Both the position numbers and the translations under genes were made by a program. From Actinomycetes bacterium (lineage in GTDB: Bacteria > Actinomycetota > Acidimicrobiia > Acidimicrobiales > Bog-793), in contig JAJZZB010000010.1 of NCBI GenBank assembly GCA_021797795.1, forward strand, positions 1 to 46,631: 46,631 nt of DNA, read 5' to 3'. Positions 35,860-45,291 of this stretch are shown one piece after another. The notes below the pieces were generated by a model. It saw only the letters and a list, made by a program, of their open reading frames with translations. It did not search any database and was not told the origin of the DNA. Each line of letters starts with the position of its first letter. Within the stretch, counting starts at the first letter, position 1.

Positions 35860-37593
35860 GTGTCGTCCAAGGACCAGTTGGCGACAGTGCGCCGGATCGC
35901 CGGCCTGCTGGCCGCCGCCGACGGCGCCGCCGAGGTGGCCGGGGCGATGGTGCGTATCGGCTGCGATCTGCTCGGAGCCTCCGCCGCCGCGGTCGGCGTT
36001 CTCGACGGGGCAGGCAGGATGCGCGCGCTGGCGGCGGCCGGCCCCTCGCCCACCTCGGCCCCGCCCTCCTGGCCGGGGCTGGCGGCGGGCGGGGGCAACC
36101 CGCTCGACGAGGCGCTCGCCACCGGCGTCCCGTTCGTGTGGCCCCCCCCGGCTGACAAGGACGCGACGACGGACCAGGTCCTCTCCGGCGAGCAGCCCTC
36201 CTGGGTGGTGCTCCCCCTCGTCACGAGAAGGAGCGTGACCGGCGTGCTGTCGCTCGGCTATCGGGTGCCGCAGGCGATCCCGCCCGAGCGGCGGGCGCTG
36301 CTCGAGGTCGTCGGCCACCTGTGCGCCGCCTCCCTCGATGCCGCGGTCGTCCTCGCGGCCGAGCTGCAGGAGCGGGAGATCCTCGCTCTGCTCGGCGAGG
36401 GGACGCGGCTGATGGTGAGCGAGATCGACCCGGACGAGATCGTCTCTCGTCTCGCCACCCTGGCGGTCCCGCGGCTCGCGCCGTGGTGCGCGGTGTACGT
36501 CCTCGAGGGCGAGGAGCTGCGCCGGGTCGCCCTTGCGGTCAGCGAGGAGAACCCGGTCGCGACGACCCTCCGCTCGTTCTCGCGCGTGCCGGTGGCGGCA
36601 GCCTCGCCCCTGGCGGTCGCCTACCGCAGCGCCGAGGTGCAGGTGATCACCCGCATCACCGCCGAGATCGCCGCCGCCTATCCGACTCTCGAGCCGGAGT
36701 CCCTGTTCGGCGCCGCCGAGCAGGGGCCCTGGTCGGCCCTCGCCGTCCCTGTGAAGGCGGCAGGGAGCGTCGTCGGGGTGATGAGCCTCGTGTCGGACCG
36801 CTGGCGGGACGGTCCGGGACCGGCCCTTCTCCACGCGGCGGAGGGGCTCGCCGCCAGAGCCGGGATCGCCCTCGCCAACGCCGGCCGGTTCCGGGCCGAG
36901 CAGCGGATCGCCGAGCTGCTCACGAGGGCGCTGCTGCCGACTGAGGAGGTGCGGTTGGACGACTTCGAGACGGCCGCGCGCTACCTCCCGGCGGGAAGCC
37001 CCGTCGCCGGGGACTGGTTCGAGCTGCTCTCCATCGGTGGGGGACGCTTCCTCGTCGGCGTCGGTGACTCGGCCGGCCACGGCATCGAGGCGGCATCGCT
37101 CATGGCCGAGCTGCGCAGCGCCGCCCGGGCCTTCGCCGTCGGCGGGTACGGTCCGAGCGAGCTTCTCTGCGGGCTCGACCTGTTGATGGCGACGACCTCG
37201 TCCGACGCCTTCGCGACCGCCCTCTACGGCATCCTCGACGCGGCGACCGGCACGGTGACATGGTCGTCGGCGGGCCATCTGTCGCCCCTCGCCTTCGGTC
37301 CAGGCGGCGCCGGCTACCTGCCGACCCGCCGGGCGCCGCCGCTCGGGTGCAGGTCGGGCGGTGACCTCGGGGAGGACGTCGTCGTCCTGGCGCCCGGTTC
37401 GGGCCTCGTGCTGTTCACCGACGGCGTCGTCGAGCGCCGACGAGGGGAGATCGACCTGCAGCTCGAGGCACTGCGCGCCCTTGTCGAGCAGGAGTGGGAC
37501 GAGGCCGCCGACGTGCTGGCGGACGCCATCATCGGCCAGCTGTGCGAGGTCCCCGAGGACGACTGCTGCCTCGTGGTCCTGAAGCGGCTCTGA
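35860..37593 (+). CDS. GAF-domain PP2C/SpoIIE-type protein serine phosphatase
   Basis: Two GAF-like regions; AARYLPAGSPVAGDWFELLSIGGGRFLVGVGDSAGHGIEAASLMAELRSAAR; LVLFTDGVVERR; DDCCLVVLKR; GTG start chosen. Confidence 0.9.
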   Translation: MSSKDQLATVRRIAGLLAAADGAAEVAGAMVRIGCDLLGASAAAVGVLDGAGRMRALAAAGPSPTSAPPSWPGLAAGGGNPLDEALATGVPFVWPPPADKDATTDQVLSGEQPSWVVLPLVTRRSVTGVLSLGYRVPQAIPPERRALLEVVGHLCAASLDAAVVLAAELQEREILALLGEGTRLMVSEIDPDEIVSRLATLAVPRLAPWCAVYVLEGEELRRVALAVSEENPVATTLRSFSRVPVAAASPLAVAYRSAEVQVITRITAEIAAAYPTLEPESLFGAAEQGPWSALAVPVKAAGSVVGVMSLVSDRWRDGPGPALLHAAEGLAARAGIALANAGRFRAEQRIAELLTRALLPTEEVRLDDFETAARYLPAGSPVAGDWFELLSIGGGRFLVGVGDSAGHGIEAASLMAELRSAARAFAVGGYGPSELLCGLDLLMATTSSDAFATALYGILDAATGTVTWSSAGHLSPLAFGPGGAGYLPTRRAPPLGCRSGGDLGEDVVVLAPGSGLVLFTDGVVERRRGEIDLQLEALRALVEQEWDEAADVLADAIIGQLCEVPEDDCCLVVLKRL

Positions 37594-38063
37594 CGCCCGG
37601 CTGAGCCCGCCCGGAAGGCGCCCGCTCGTGGGCCCCGGGCGGAACAGGCTCCCGGCCGGACGCGCCGGCTCGCACCGGCATCGGACGACTCGGGTGATGT
37701 CAGCCCCCGGGGCGGGGCCTGCTTGGCTCGGTGATAGGGCTGCCGGCATGTCGGACGCCAGGTGGCCCCGACGAGGAGGCCTGACGGCGGACAGGGGCCG
37801 GTACCGGGCTGGCGACGCAACCGCCGGCTGGACACAGCCCGCCCGGCACGACGGCGGGCTCGGGTGGATCGAGATGGAGGCCGACCGTCTTCGCCGAGGC
37901 GCTCCGCCGGCCGCTCCTCGAGGGTTCGGCCATCGCCTGGAGGGAGGTCTCTACGCCCCGGCCCGGGCAGCGGCCGGCCGGTGAGCCGGTCGAGGAGAGG
38001 TGCCGGCCGGCCTGAGCAGTCTCGGGGAGGAACTCGCCGGGGCGACCGCGCGAGGATCGCTCC

Positions 38064-38918
38064 GTGAGCCGACCGGTGCCCGACCTCGTCGCACGGGTTG
38101 AGGAGGCCGTCCGCGAGGTGAGCGGCTCGCTGCTCGAGCCGCGGGCCGGTGCCCTTTCGGCCGGCGAGGTACGGGCGAAGTCGCCGGGCGAGATCGTGAC
38201 CGTCGCCGACCTCGAGGCGGAGGCCGCGCTCGGGTCTCGGCTGGCGGCGCTCTGGCCCGGGACGCCGGTCGTCGGCGAGGAGGCCTCGGCGGGCGAGCCC
38301 TCGTTGCTGGACGCGCTGCGGTCCGAGCGGGCGTGGCTCCTCGACCCGCTGGACGGCACCACCAACTTCGTCGCCGGCGAGGGGGACTGGGCCGTCATGG
38401 TCGCGCTGGTGAGGGAGGGTCTCCCGGTGGCCTCGTGGATCTGGCTCGCCACGCGCCGGCAGATGTACGTCGCCGAGCGCGGCCAGGGTGCCACCCGGGA
38501 CGGGCTCCGCCTCCACCGTCCGCCACCGGGACGGTCCGCCGCCGAGCTTCGCGGGAGGGTCCTCACGGGCTTCGTCGATCCCGAGACGGCGGCCGAGTTG
38601 GCGGCCAATGGGCAGCGCTTCGGCCACGTCGGCCCCGGGAGCAGGTGCGCCGGCGCGGACTACCCGGCAGTTGCCGAGGGCGGTGAGGACTTCGTCTTCT
38701 ACTGGCGGACCCTTGCCTGGGACCACGCGCCCGGAGCGCTGCTCGTCGAGGAGGTCGGAGGTGCCGCCCGCCGCCTCGACGGCAGTCGCTACTGCCCGGG
38801 CGACGCTGTGCAGGGTCTGCTCGTGGCCGCCGACGAGACCAGTTGGGAGGTCACCCGCGAAGCTCTGTTCGCGCCCCGGTCCGGGCCACCGGCGGGCGCA
38901 TCCGGGCAGCCGCCGTAA
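38064..38918 (+). CDS. Inositol monophosphatase family protein
   Basis: VVGEEAS, WLLDPLDGTTNFVAGEGDWAVMVAL, AWDHAPGALLVEEVGG. Confidence 0.9.
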   Translation: MSRPVPDLVARVEEAVREVSGSLLEPRAGALSAGEVRAKSPGEIVTVADLEAEAALGSRLAALWPGTPVVGEEASAGEPSLLDALRSERAWLLDPLDGTTNFVAGEGDWAVMVALVREGLPVASWIWLATRRQMYVAERGQGATRDGLRLHRPPPGRSAAELRGRVLTGFVDPETAAELAANGQRFGHVGPGSRCAGADYPAVAEGGEDFVFYWRTLAWDHAPGALLVEEVGGAARRLDGSRYCPGDAVQGLLVAADETSWEVTREALFAPRSGPPAGASGQPP

Positions 38919-38986
38919 CCGGCGGAGGCGAGCCGTCCGGGACGGCGCCTGTGCCGGCCCGTCTCGTCGTCGGCGGCCGGCTGGGC

Positions 38987-39175
38987 TCAGGACGCGGCAG
39001 GCGAGCCTCGGCGCAGGGCGTCCGCCACCTCGGACAGGCGCTGCCGGCGCTCGACCAGGCTGATCCTGAAACGGGCGTTGTCGGTGTCGGCGATCTCGTG
39101 GCTGAGTTCGCCGAGCGCTCCCTCGATCAAGCTGGAGAGCTCCCGCGCCTGTTCCTCGGTGAGCGACACGTCCAT
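38987..39175 (-). CDS. Small conserved-looking protein of unknown function
   Basis: MDVSLTEEQARELSSLIEGALGELSHEIADTDNARFRISLVERRQRLSEVADALRRGS, helical low-bias composition. Confidence 0.6.
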   Translation of the reverse strand: MDVSLTEEQARELSSLIEGALGELSHEIADTDNARFRISLVERRQRLSEVADALRRGSPAAS

Positions 39176-39307
39176 CGTTTCGCTCCTCTCTTCCGAACCG
39201 GACGGTACCGCCGGGGAGGCGTCGGGGTGCGACGGCGCAAAAGGGGACTTTCAGCCCTTCCGGGCGCCCCGCGCCTCTGGCAGAAGGGAGGAGACGAGAG
39301 GAGAGCC

Positions 39308-39520
39308 ATGTTCGCGTCATCAGGCGACCGCTTGGTCGTAAAGGGGCATCACGTCGGCGAGACCGACCGGGACTGCGAGATCCTCGAGGTGCACTCCGCC
39401 GATGGTGGGCCGCCCTATCTCGTCCGCTGGTCGGACGACGGTCACGAGGGACTCTTCTTCCCAGGAAGCGACGCCGTCATCGAGCACTACCCGGCCGGGG
39501 CCGAGGCGCGTCACGGCTGA
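39308..39520 (+). CDS. DUF1918-like small protein
   Basis: MFASSGDRLVVKGHHVGETDRDCEILEVHSADGGPPYLVRWSDDGHEGLFFPGSDAVIEH. Confidence 0.88.
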   Translation: MFASSGDRLVVKGHHVGETDRDCEILEVHSADGGPPYLVRWSDDGHEGLFFPGSDAVIEHYPAGAEARHG

Positions 39521-40412
39521 GAGGGCCCGGCCGGCCGCTCAGCCGGACGCGCCCCTGCCACAGGCTCGGCGGCCCGGCTGGAGACGGAAGGCTCGCCCGC
39601 TCCCGGCGGTGGGTGCGGCCCTGCTGGCCGTCTCTTTCACCGTGGCCGCCTGCGGACAAGGCGGCGCGGTGACGGCGACGGCACCGCAGCGCAGTCTCCC
39701 GGCGCCCACCGCGCCACCGCCCACGGCTCCGACCACCACGACCGGCCCACCGGTGACCGGCCCACCGACGACCACCAGCTCGAGCGCTCCGACCACGACC
39801 GTCGCACCCGAGCTGGCCGGGACGCTCTCGATCGGTTCGGTCGGGCCGGCGGTGCTCGCCCTCCAAGAGCGGCTCTCGGCGCTCCGGTACTGGGTCGGGA
39901 CCCCCGACGGGCGCTTCGGCGACGCGACCGAGCAGGCGGTCTACGCGCTCCAGAAAGTCGCCGGGCTGATCACCGACGGCGTCGTCGGGCCGGCCACCAC
40001 CGCCGCCCTCGCCGCCGGCGTCGTCGCCCGACCCCGCTCGGAGAGCGGCTCGGGGGTGCAGGTCGACCTCTCCCGGGGCGTCCTCATGGCCGTCCGGGAC
40101 GGGACCCTCGTCGCGGCCCTCAACGTCTCGACGGGCGGCGGCTACGTCTACTACGACCATGGCGTGGCGTCGGTCGCCGTCACGCCGATCGGCCACTTCC
40201 GGGTCCTGCGGGAGGTCGACGGCCTCGTCGTGAGCTCCCTCGGCGAACTCTGGAGGCCGAAGTACTTCTATTCGGGCTACGCAGTGCACGGCGAGTCCTA
40301 CGTGCCGCCGGAGCCGGTGTCCCACGGCTGCGTGCGGGTCAGCTCCGAGGCGATGGACTGGATCTGGGGGAGGGGGCTGATGCCCGTCGGCTCGAGCGTG
40401 TGGATCTACTGA
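39402..40412 (+). CDS. L,D-transpeptidase (YkuD) lipoprotein with peptidoglycan-binding domain; start uncertain (true start downstream of 39402)
   Basis: Lipobox SFTVAACGQ; GPAVLALQERLSALRYWVGTPDGRFGDATEQAVYALQK; SHGCVRVSSEAMDWIW. Confidence 0.88.
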   Translation: MVGRPISSAGRTTVTRDSSSQEATPSSSTTRPGPRRVTAERARPAAQPDAPLPQARRPGWRRKARPLPAVGAALLAVSFTVAACGQGGAVTATAPQRSLPAPTAPPPTAPTTTTGPPVTGPPTTTSSSAPTTTVAPELAGTLSIGSVGPAVLALQERLSALRYWVGTPDGRFGDATEQAVYALQKVAGLITDGVVGPATTAALAAGVVARPRSESGSGVQVDLSRGVLMAVRDGTLVAALNVSTGGGYVYYDHGVASVAVTPIGHFRVLREVDGLVVSSLGELWRPKYFYSGYAVHGESYVPPEPVSHGCVRVSSEAMDWIWGRGLMPVGSSVWIY

Positions 40413-40454
40413 GCCCGGAGCGGGAGGGGCGTCCCGGGGGACAAGGAGGAGAGC

Positions 40455-40940
40455 GTGGAAGGCTTCCTGGACTATGGATACGACGACGGATCCCGCGATG
40501 CCGTCGGCCGGGCGCGCGACGAGCTGCTCGCCTCGCCGGTGACGCGCGTCATGACGGCGCCGGCGGAATTCGCCGACCCGGAGCTCACCTTGCGGGAGAC
40601 GGCCGGCGCCATGGTCGCCCGCGGGCTCGGTTCGCTCATCCTGCTGCGGGGCGACGGCCCCTCGGCGATCGTCACCGAGCGCGACGTCGTGGCGGCCATC
40701 GCGGACGGGGTGAACCCCGAGCTCGCCTGGGCGGCCGACGTCGCCTCGGACGAGGTCCTCGCCCTCGAGTCCACCGATACGGTGCAGGAGGCCATCGAGG
40801 AGATGGCGATGCACGGCGTGCACCACCTGCCGGTCCGCCGTGACGGCACGGTCATCGGGGTTGTGAGCGTGAGCGACCTCGTCGTGGCGCTGACGACCGA
40901 GAGCCTCGCCCAGCCTTCCCCGCGGGCGGCGGGGGAGTGA
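40455..40940 (+). CDS. CBS-domain protein
   Basis: VTRVMTAPAEFADPELTLRETAGAMVARGLGSLILL; AIEEMAMHGVHHLPVRRDGTVIGVVSVSDLV. Confidence 0.92.
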   Translation: MEGFLDYGYDDGSRDAVGRARDELLASPVTRVMTAPAEFADPELTLRETAGAMVARGLGSLILLRGDGPSAIVTERDVVAAIADGVNPELAWAADVASDEVLALESTDTVQEAIEEMAMHGVHHLPVRRDGTVIGVVSVSDLVVALTTESLAQPSPRAAGE

Positions 40941-42588
40941 GGCCGGTGCCGTCCCGCCCGGGAAGGGGTGTGCGCGGCCTCTGAGCGGGGACGGGGGGCG
41001 CCGGCGCCCGGTTCGGTATGAGCAGGACGGCGACGACGGCGCCGGCGGCGACGACGGCGGCGCCGGCCAGGAGCGCGAGGTCGAGCCCGCTCACGAAGGC
41101 CTGCCTCGCCACGGCGGCGAGGGCCGCACCGAGGCGCCCCCCGAGATGGCCGGCGACGGCGAGCGCCGCCCCGAGCGACCCGGTGATGAGGTCGAGGAGC
41201 GGCTTCGGCACGTGATGCGGGGCGAGCACCGGTGCCAGCCGGCTCTGGTAGCGCGTGTTGAGGAGGCTGCCGAGCAGGGCGACTCCGAGTGCCGCTCCGG
41301 TCTGGAGGGCGGCGCTGTTGGTCGCCGCACCCACCCCCGCCTTCTCGAGGGGCAGCGAACCCATCACCGAGTCGGTGCAGGGGGCGAAGGCGAGGCCCGT
41401 GCCGAGACCCATGAGGACGAACCCGGGCAGAACGTCGGCGTAGCTGCCGTGGACGCTCACCCGGCTGGCGAGGAACAACCCGGCGGCGATCATGGTCATC
41501 CCCGTGAAGACCACCGGTTTGGTCCCGACACGGCGTACCGCCACCATCGACAGCGGCGCGGCGACGAGCAGGATGCAGGCGATCGGAGCGATCCGCAGGC
41601 CCGTCTGCAGGGCGCTGTAGCCGAGCGAGAATTGCAGGTACTGGGTGAGGACGAACAGCGAGCCCATGAGGGCGAAGATCACGAGAGCCATCGCCCCCAT
41701 GGAGGCGGAGAAGCGCCGCGAGGAGAAGAAGGAGAGCTCGAGCATCGGATGACTCGAGGCCCGCTCGAACAGCACGAAGCCGGCCAGGACGGCGAGCCCG
41801 GCCGCGATCGCCCCGAGCACGACCGGCGAGGACCACGAGCGTGTCGGCGCCTCGATGACGCCCCAGAGCAGCACGGCCATCCCGGCCGTCGACATGACGG
41901 CGCCGGCCGGGTCGGGCGCCTTGCTCGCCGGGTCCTTGGAGGAGGGGAGGACGGCGGTCCCAAGGACGAGCCCGGCGAGCGCGATCGGGACGTTCACGAG
42001 GAAGACCGAGCCCCACCAGTAGTGGGCGAGCAGCCAGCCGCCGGCGACGGGTCCGATCGCGACGCCGAGGCCAGTCGTCCCCGACCAGATCCCGATCGCC
42101 CGCTCGCGCTCGGCGGGCTCGGGGAAGAGGTTGATGAGGATCGACAGGGTCGAGGGCATGATGGCGGCCCCTCCGACGCCCATGACCGCGCGAGCCGCGA
42201 TGAGCGAGCCGGACGTCGTGCAGAAGGCCGATACCGCCGAGCCGGCGGCGAAGACGGCCAGGCCGCCGAGGAAGACCCGCCTGCGCCCGATCCGGTCGCC
42301 GAGGCTCCCGAGGGTGAGCAGGAAGCCGGCGAAGACGACGACGTAGGAGTCGACGATCCACTGCAGCTCGCTCGTCGAGGCATGCAGGTCCCGCACGATC
42401 GTCGGGAGGGCGACGTTCAAGATCGTGTTGTCGAGGCTCACCACCAGCAGGCTCACGCAGAGCACGGCGAGCCCGATGCCCCGCCAGCGGTGCCGGACGC
42501 CTCGGACGGGCGGGCGGTCCAGGGAACCGTCGCCCGCTCTCCGGGGGGCTGGAGCGGGTCCTCCAGGGGAGCTCACGAGCGCCACCAA
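40852..42588 (-). CDS. MFS drug-efflux transporter (DHA2/EmrB-QacA type)
   Basis: LLVVSLDNTILNVALPTIVRDLHASTSELQWIVDSYVVVFAGFLLTLGSLGDRIGRRRVFLGGL. Confidence 0.95.
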   Translation of the reverse strand: MVALVSSPGGPAPAPRRAGDGSLDRPPVRGVRHRWRGIGLAVLCVSLLVVSLDNTILNVALPTIVRDLHASTSELQWIVDSYVVVFAGFLLTLGSLGDRIGRRRVFLGGLAVFAAGSAVSAFCTTSGSLIAARAVMGVGGAAIMPSTLSILINLFPEPAERERAIGIWSGTTGLGVAIGPVAGGWLLAHYWWGSVFLVNVPIALAGLVLGTAVLPSSKDPASKAPDPAGAVMSTAGMAVLLWGVIEAPTRSWSSPVVLGAIAAGLAVLAGFVLFERASSHPMLELSFFSSRRFSASMGAMALVIFALMGSLFVLTQYLQFSLGYSALQTGLRIAPIACILLVAAPLSMVAVRRVGTKPVVFTGMTMIAAGLFLASRVSVHGSYADVLPGFVLMGLGTGLAFAPCTDSVMGSLPLEKAGVGAATNSAALQTGAALGVALLGSLLNTRYQSRLAPVLAPHHVPKPLLDLITGSLGAALAVAGHLGGRLGAALAAVARQAFVSGLDLALLAGAAVVAAGAVVAVLLIPNRAPAPPVPAQRPRTPLPGRDGTGLTPPPPAGKAGRGSRSSAPRRGRSRSQPR

Positions 42589-42683
42589 GGCGCTCGAGAC
42601 GTCGTCTTGACTGCCCGCAGCGGCGTTCTTAGCCTGTGGTGCGGCCTGTGGGGGGCCGTCATAGTCCTAGGACGCCTGACACG

Positions 42684-44630
42684 ATGAGACCTGACCTGGC
42701 GGTACCGCCTCCGAGTCCCGCTCCCGGACCGGAGAAGGGCGGCGCCTTCGGGGTTCCCTCCGTGTCCGAAGAGCTGCTCGAGCCGCTGCTCGCCCTCATG
42801 CCGGACGCCGCTCTGGCGGTCGACCGCGAGGGCCTGGTCGTGGCGGCCAACGCCTCGGCGCACGAGCTGTTCGGCTACGACGCGGGACAGCTCGTCGGCC
42901 GGTCCGTCGACGAGGTCGTGCCCGGCCAGCTGCGGGAGCGGCACCGGCACCATCGCAGCTCCTATCTCGACCATCCCCAACGCCGGCCGATGGGCGAGAA
43001 CCTCGACCTGTCGGGGCGGCGGCGAGACGGGAGCGAGATGCCGGTCGACATCAGCCTCGCTCCTGTCGAGGCCTCCGGTGAGCTGCTCGTGCTGGCCGCC
43101 ATCCGGGACCTGAGCGACCGCCACGCCGCCTCGGCCGCCCAGGCGGAACTCGCATCGATCATCCGGTCCTCGCTCGACGCCATCATCTCGATGAACCTGG
43201 AGGGGGAGATCACGACCTGGAACGAGGGTGCGGAGGATCTCTTCGGCTATACAGCCGAGGAGATGCGGGGGCGGCACCTCGCCGTCCTCGTCCCCCCGGA
43301 GTCGCTCGCGGACCTCGATCACCTGCTCCGCCTCGCCCAAGAAGGTGTCTCGCGGGGTGCCGTGGACACGCGATGGTGGAGCCGGGCGGGCAGCGAGATC
43401 GACGTCGCCGTCTCCATCTCGCCGATCTCCGGCCCAGAGCAGCGTCTCGACGGCTACTCGGCGTTCGCCCGCGACATCCGCGACCGCAAGGCGGCCGAGG
43501 ACGAGCTCCGGCGGGCCCTCGAAGACGAGGAGCGGCTCGAGCGCCAGCACGCCGCCATGGCCGAGATCCGCCTGGCACTGCTGTCGGGAAGCTCCCTTGT
43601 CGACGCCCTCTCGCTCGTCTGCGAGCGGGCGTCGGCCATCCTCGAGGCGCCCGCTGCTGCCGTCACCGTGCGGGAGGGCGACGAGCTGGAGGTGGCCGCC
43701 GGCGTCGGTCCGCTGGCGGTCCTCGTCGGGACGACGTTGCCGGCCGGCGGCCTCTTCGTCGACCGGGTCGTCGAGAGCCGCTCGCACCAGCAGGCCGCCC
43801 GCCTGAAGGAGGCGACCTCGACCGTGCTCGAGGGCGTCGCCGCCGACGGCCCGGCGCTCGGCGTCCCCGTCCTCGTCGGGGGCGTCGTGCGGGCGGCGCT
43901 CGTCGTCGTCCGCGACGACAAGGGCGAGGGCTTCGGGCAGGCCGAGGTCGTCGCCGCCGAGGCCCTCGCCGCCCAGGCGGCCCTCGCCTTCGAGCTCGAG
44001 CGGGCGCGGGGGGACCGGGAGCGGATGATGCTGGCGAGGGACCGGGAGCGGATCGCCCGGGACCTGCACGACCATGTGATCCAGGAGCTCTTCGCCACCG
44101 GCATGGCGCTGCAGTCCACCGTCCCCTTTGCCGAGAGCGAGCAGCTGCGCGAGAGGATCTCGGCCGCCATCGACGGCCTCGACGAGACCATCCGCGAGAT
44201 CCGCAACACGATCTACGGGCTGTCGGCCTCCCAGTCCACCGACCACCAGCTGCGCAACAAGCTGCTCGAGCTGGTCGCCTCGGCCGAGGACCAGCTCGGC
44301 TTTGCTCCCTCGGTCCGCTTCGAGGGCCCGATCGACGCCGGGGTGCCGAGCGACGTCGCCGTCCACGTCGTGGCGGTGGTGCGCGAGGCGCTGTCCAACG
44401 CCGCCCGTCACGCGCATGCCGACCAGGTCCAGGTCCAGGTGGCGCTCGACGACGGGAGCGTGCACGTGTCGGTCTCCGACGACGGGATCGGCATCGGGCA
44501 CCCCGAGCGCTCGAGCGGGCTCGCCAACCTCGGCGAGCGGGCGCGCCTGCTCGGAGGCCGATTCGTCGTCTCGCAGGCGCCTGCCGGCGGCACGCGCCTC
44601 GACTGGTCGGCACCGGTCAACCGGCCCTGA
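42684..44630 (+). CDS. PAS-PAS-GAF sensor histidine kinase (HisKA_3/HATPase)
   Basis: PAS repeats PDAALAVDREGLVVAANASAHELFGYDAGQLVG and LDAIISMNLEGEITTWNEGAEDLFGYTAEEM; ERIARDLHDHVIQELFATGMALQ; REALSNAARHA; DDGIGIG. Confidence 0.94.
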   Translation: MRPDLAVPPPSPAPGPEKGGAFGVPSVSEELLEPLLALMPDAALAVDREGLVVAANASAHELFGYDAGQLVGRSVDEVVPGQLRERHRHHRSSYLDHPQRRPMGENLDLSGRRRDGSEMPVDISLAPVEASGELLVLAAIRDLSDRHAASAAQAELASIIRSSLDAIISMNLEGEITTWNEGAEDLFGYTAEEMRGRHLAVLVPPESLADLDHLLRLAQEGVSRGAVDTRWWSRAGSEIDVAVSISPISGPEQRLDGYSAFARDIRDRKAAEDELRRALEDEERLERQHAAMAEIRLALLSGSSLVDALSLVCERASAILEAPAAAVTVREGDELEVAAGVGPLAVLVGTTLPAGGLFVDRVVESRSHQQAARLKEATSTVLEGVAADGPALGVPVLVGGVVRAALVVVRDDKGEGFGQAEVVAAEALAAQAALAFELERARGDRERMMLARDRERIARDLHDHVIQELFATGMALQSTVPFAESEQLRERISAAIDGLDETIREIRNTIYGLSASQSTDHQLRNKLLELVASAEDQLGFAPSVRFEGPIDAGVPSDVAVHVVAVVREALSNAARHAHADQVQVQVALDDGSVHVSVSDDGIGIGHPERSSGLANLGERARLLGGRFVVSQAPAGGTRLDWSAPVNRP

Positions 44631-44652
44631 TCTCCCGTCGCCAACGGCGAGA

Positions 44653-45291
44653 TCACCGGGTGGTGGCTCCGCCGACGCCGCCGGCGAGCTCGGCGAAGGC
44701 CCGGCGGACCTCCTCGGCGGCGGCGCGGGGCGCCTCGGTGGTCGCCGGGATGGTCTTGAGGCCGGCGGTCCGCCCCGGGCGGCGGGCGTGGTGGAGCGCG
44801 GCGATGAGGCGCTGGTCACCGGTGTAGGCATGCGTCGTCGTCATGAAGCCCCCGTTTGACGCCGAAGGGGTCGTCGAGCATGTTGCCACGAGGCAGTTGA
44901 TCGTGCAGGAGGTCTTCGAGGCGACGCCCGTCGGCGCCCGCGCACCGGGGTGCCTCGCCCCCTGCTCCGAGGCGGCGGCCCATCGCCAGGGCGACGAGGT
45001 CCGCCCCCGGACTGAGCATGCAAGTGGCTTCGCCCCCGGTGTGTCCAGCACGGCGGCGGGAGGGTCTCCGACGCGGAGGGTCGAGCTGTTCGGCCGCGAC
45101 TCGGCCGTGAGGTGGCCGACGGCGGAGTTGCGCGCGGGCAGGCAGGCGAGGCCGGCCGGCCGTGCCGGATCGTCTCGGGCGACGATCGGGCGCAGCTCGC
45201 AGGCTCGCGTGACGGCCGCCCCGGTTCCTCCGAAGCCGCTCGGCTCTCCTCTCGCCGACATGGCTCTCCCTTCGTCCGGCCAGGCCGGCAC
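44653..45291 (-). pseudogene. Eroded glyceraldehyde-3-phosphate dehydrogenase pseudogene
   Basis: KTSCTINCLVAT...GGFMTTTHAYTGDQRLIAALHHARRPGRTAGLKTIPATTEAPRAA plus frame-shifted MLDDPFGVKRG in another frame; N-terminal remnant GFGGTGAAVTRACE. Confidence 0.82.

Noticed and set aside
41146-42687. 513-aa plus-strand ORF
   Set aside because: Antisense to a clear MFS transporter; Asp/Glu/Arg/Gly-rich with no domain pattern.
42573-44831. 752-aa minus-strand ORF
   Set aside because: Antisense to the PAS histidine kinase.
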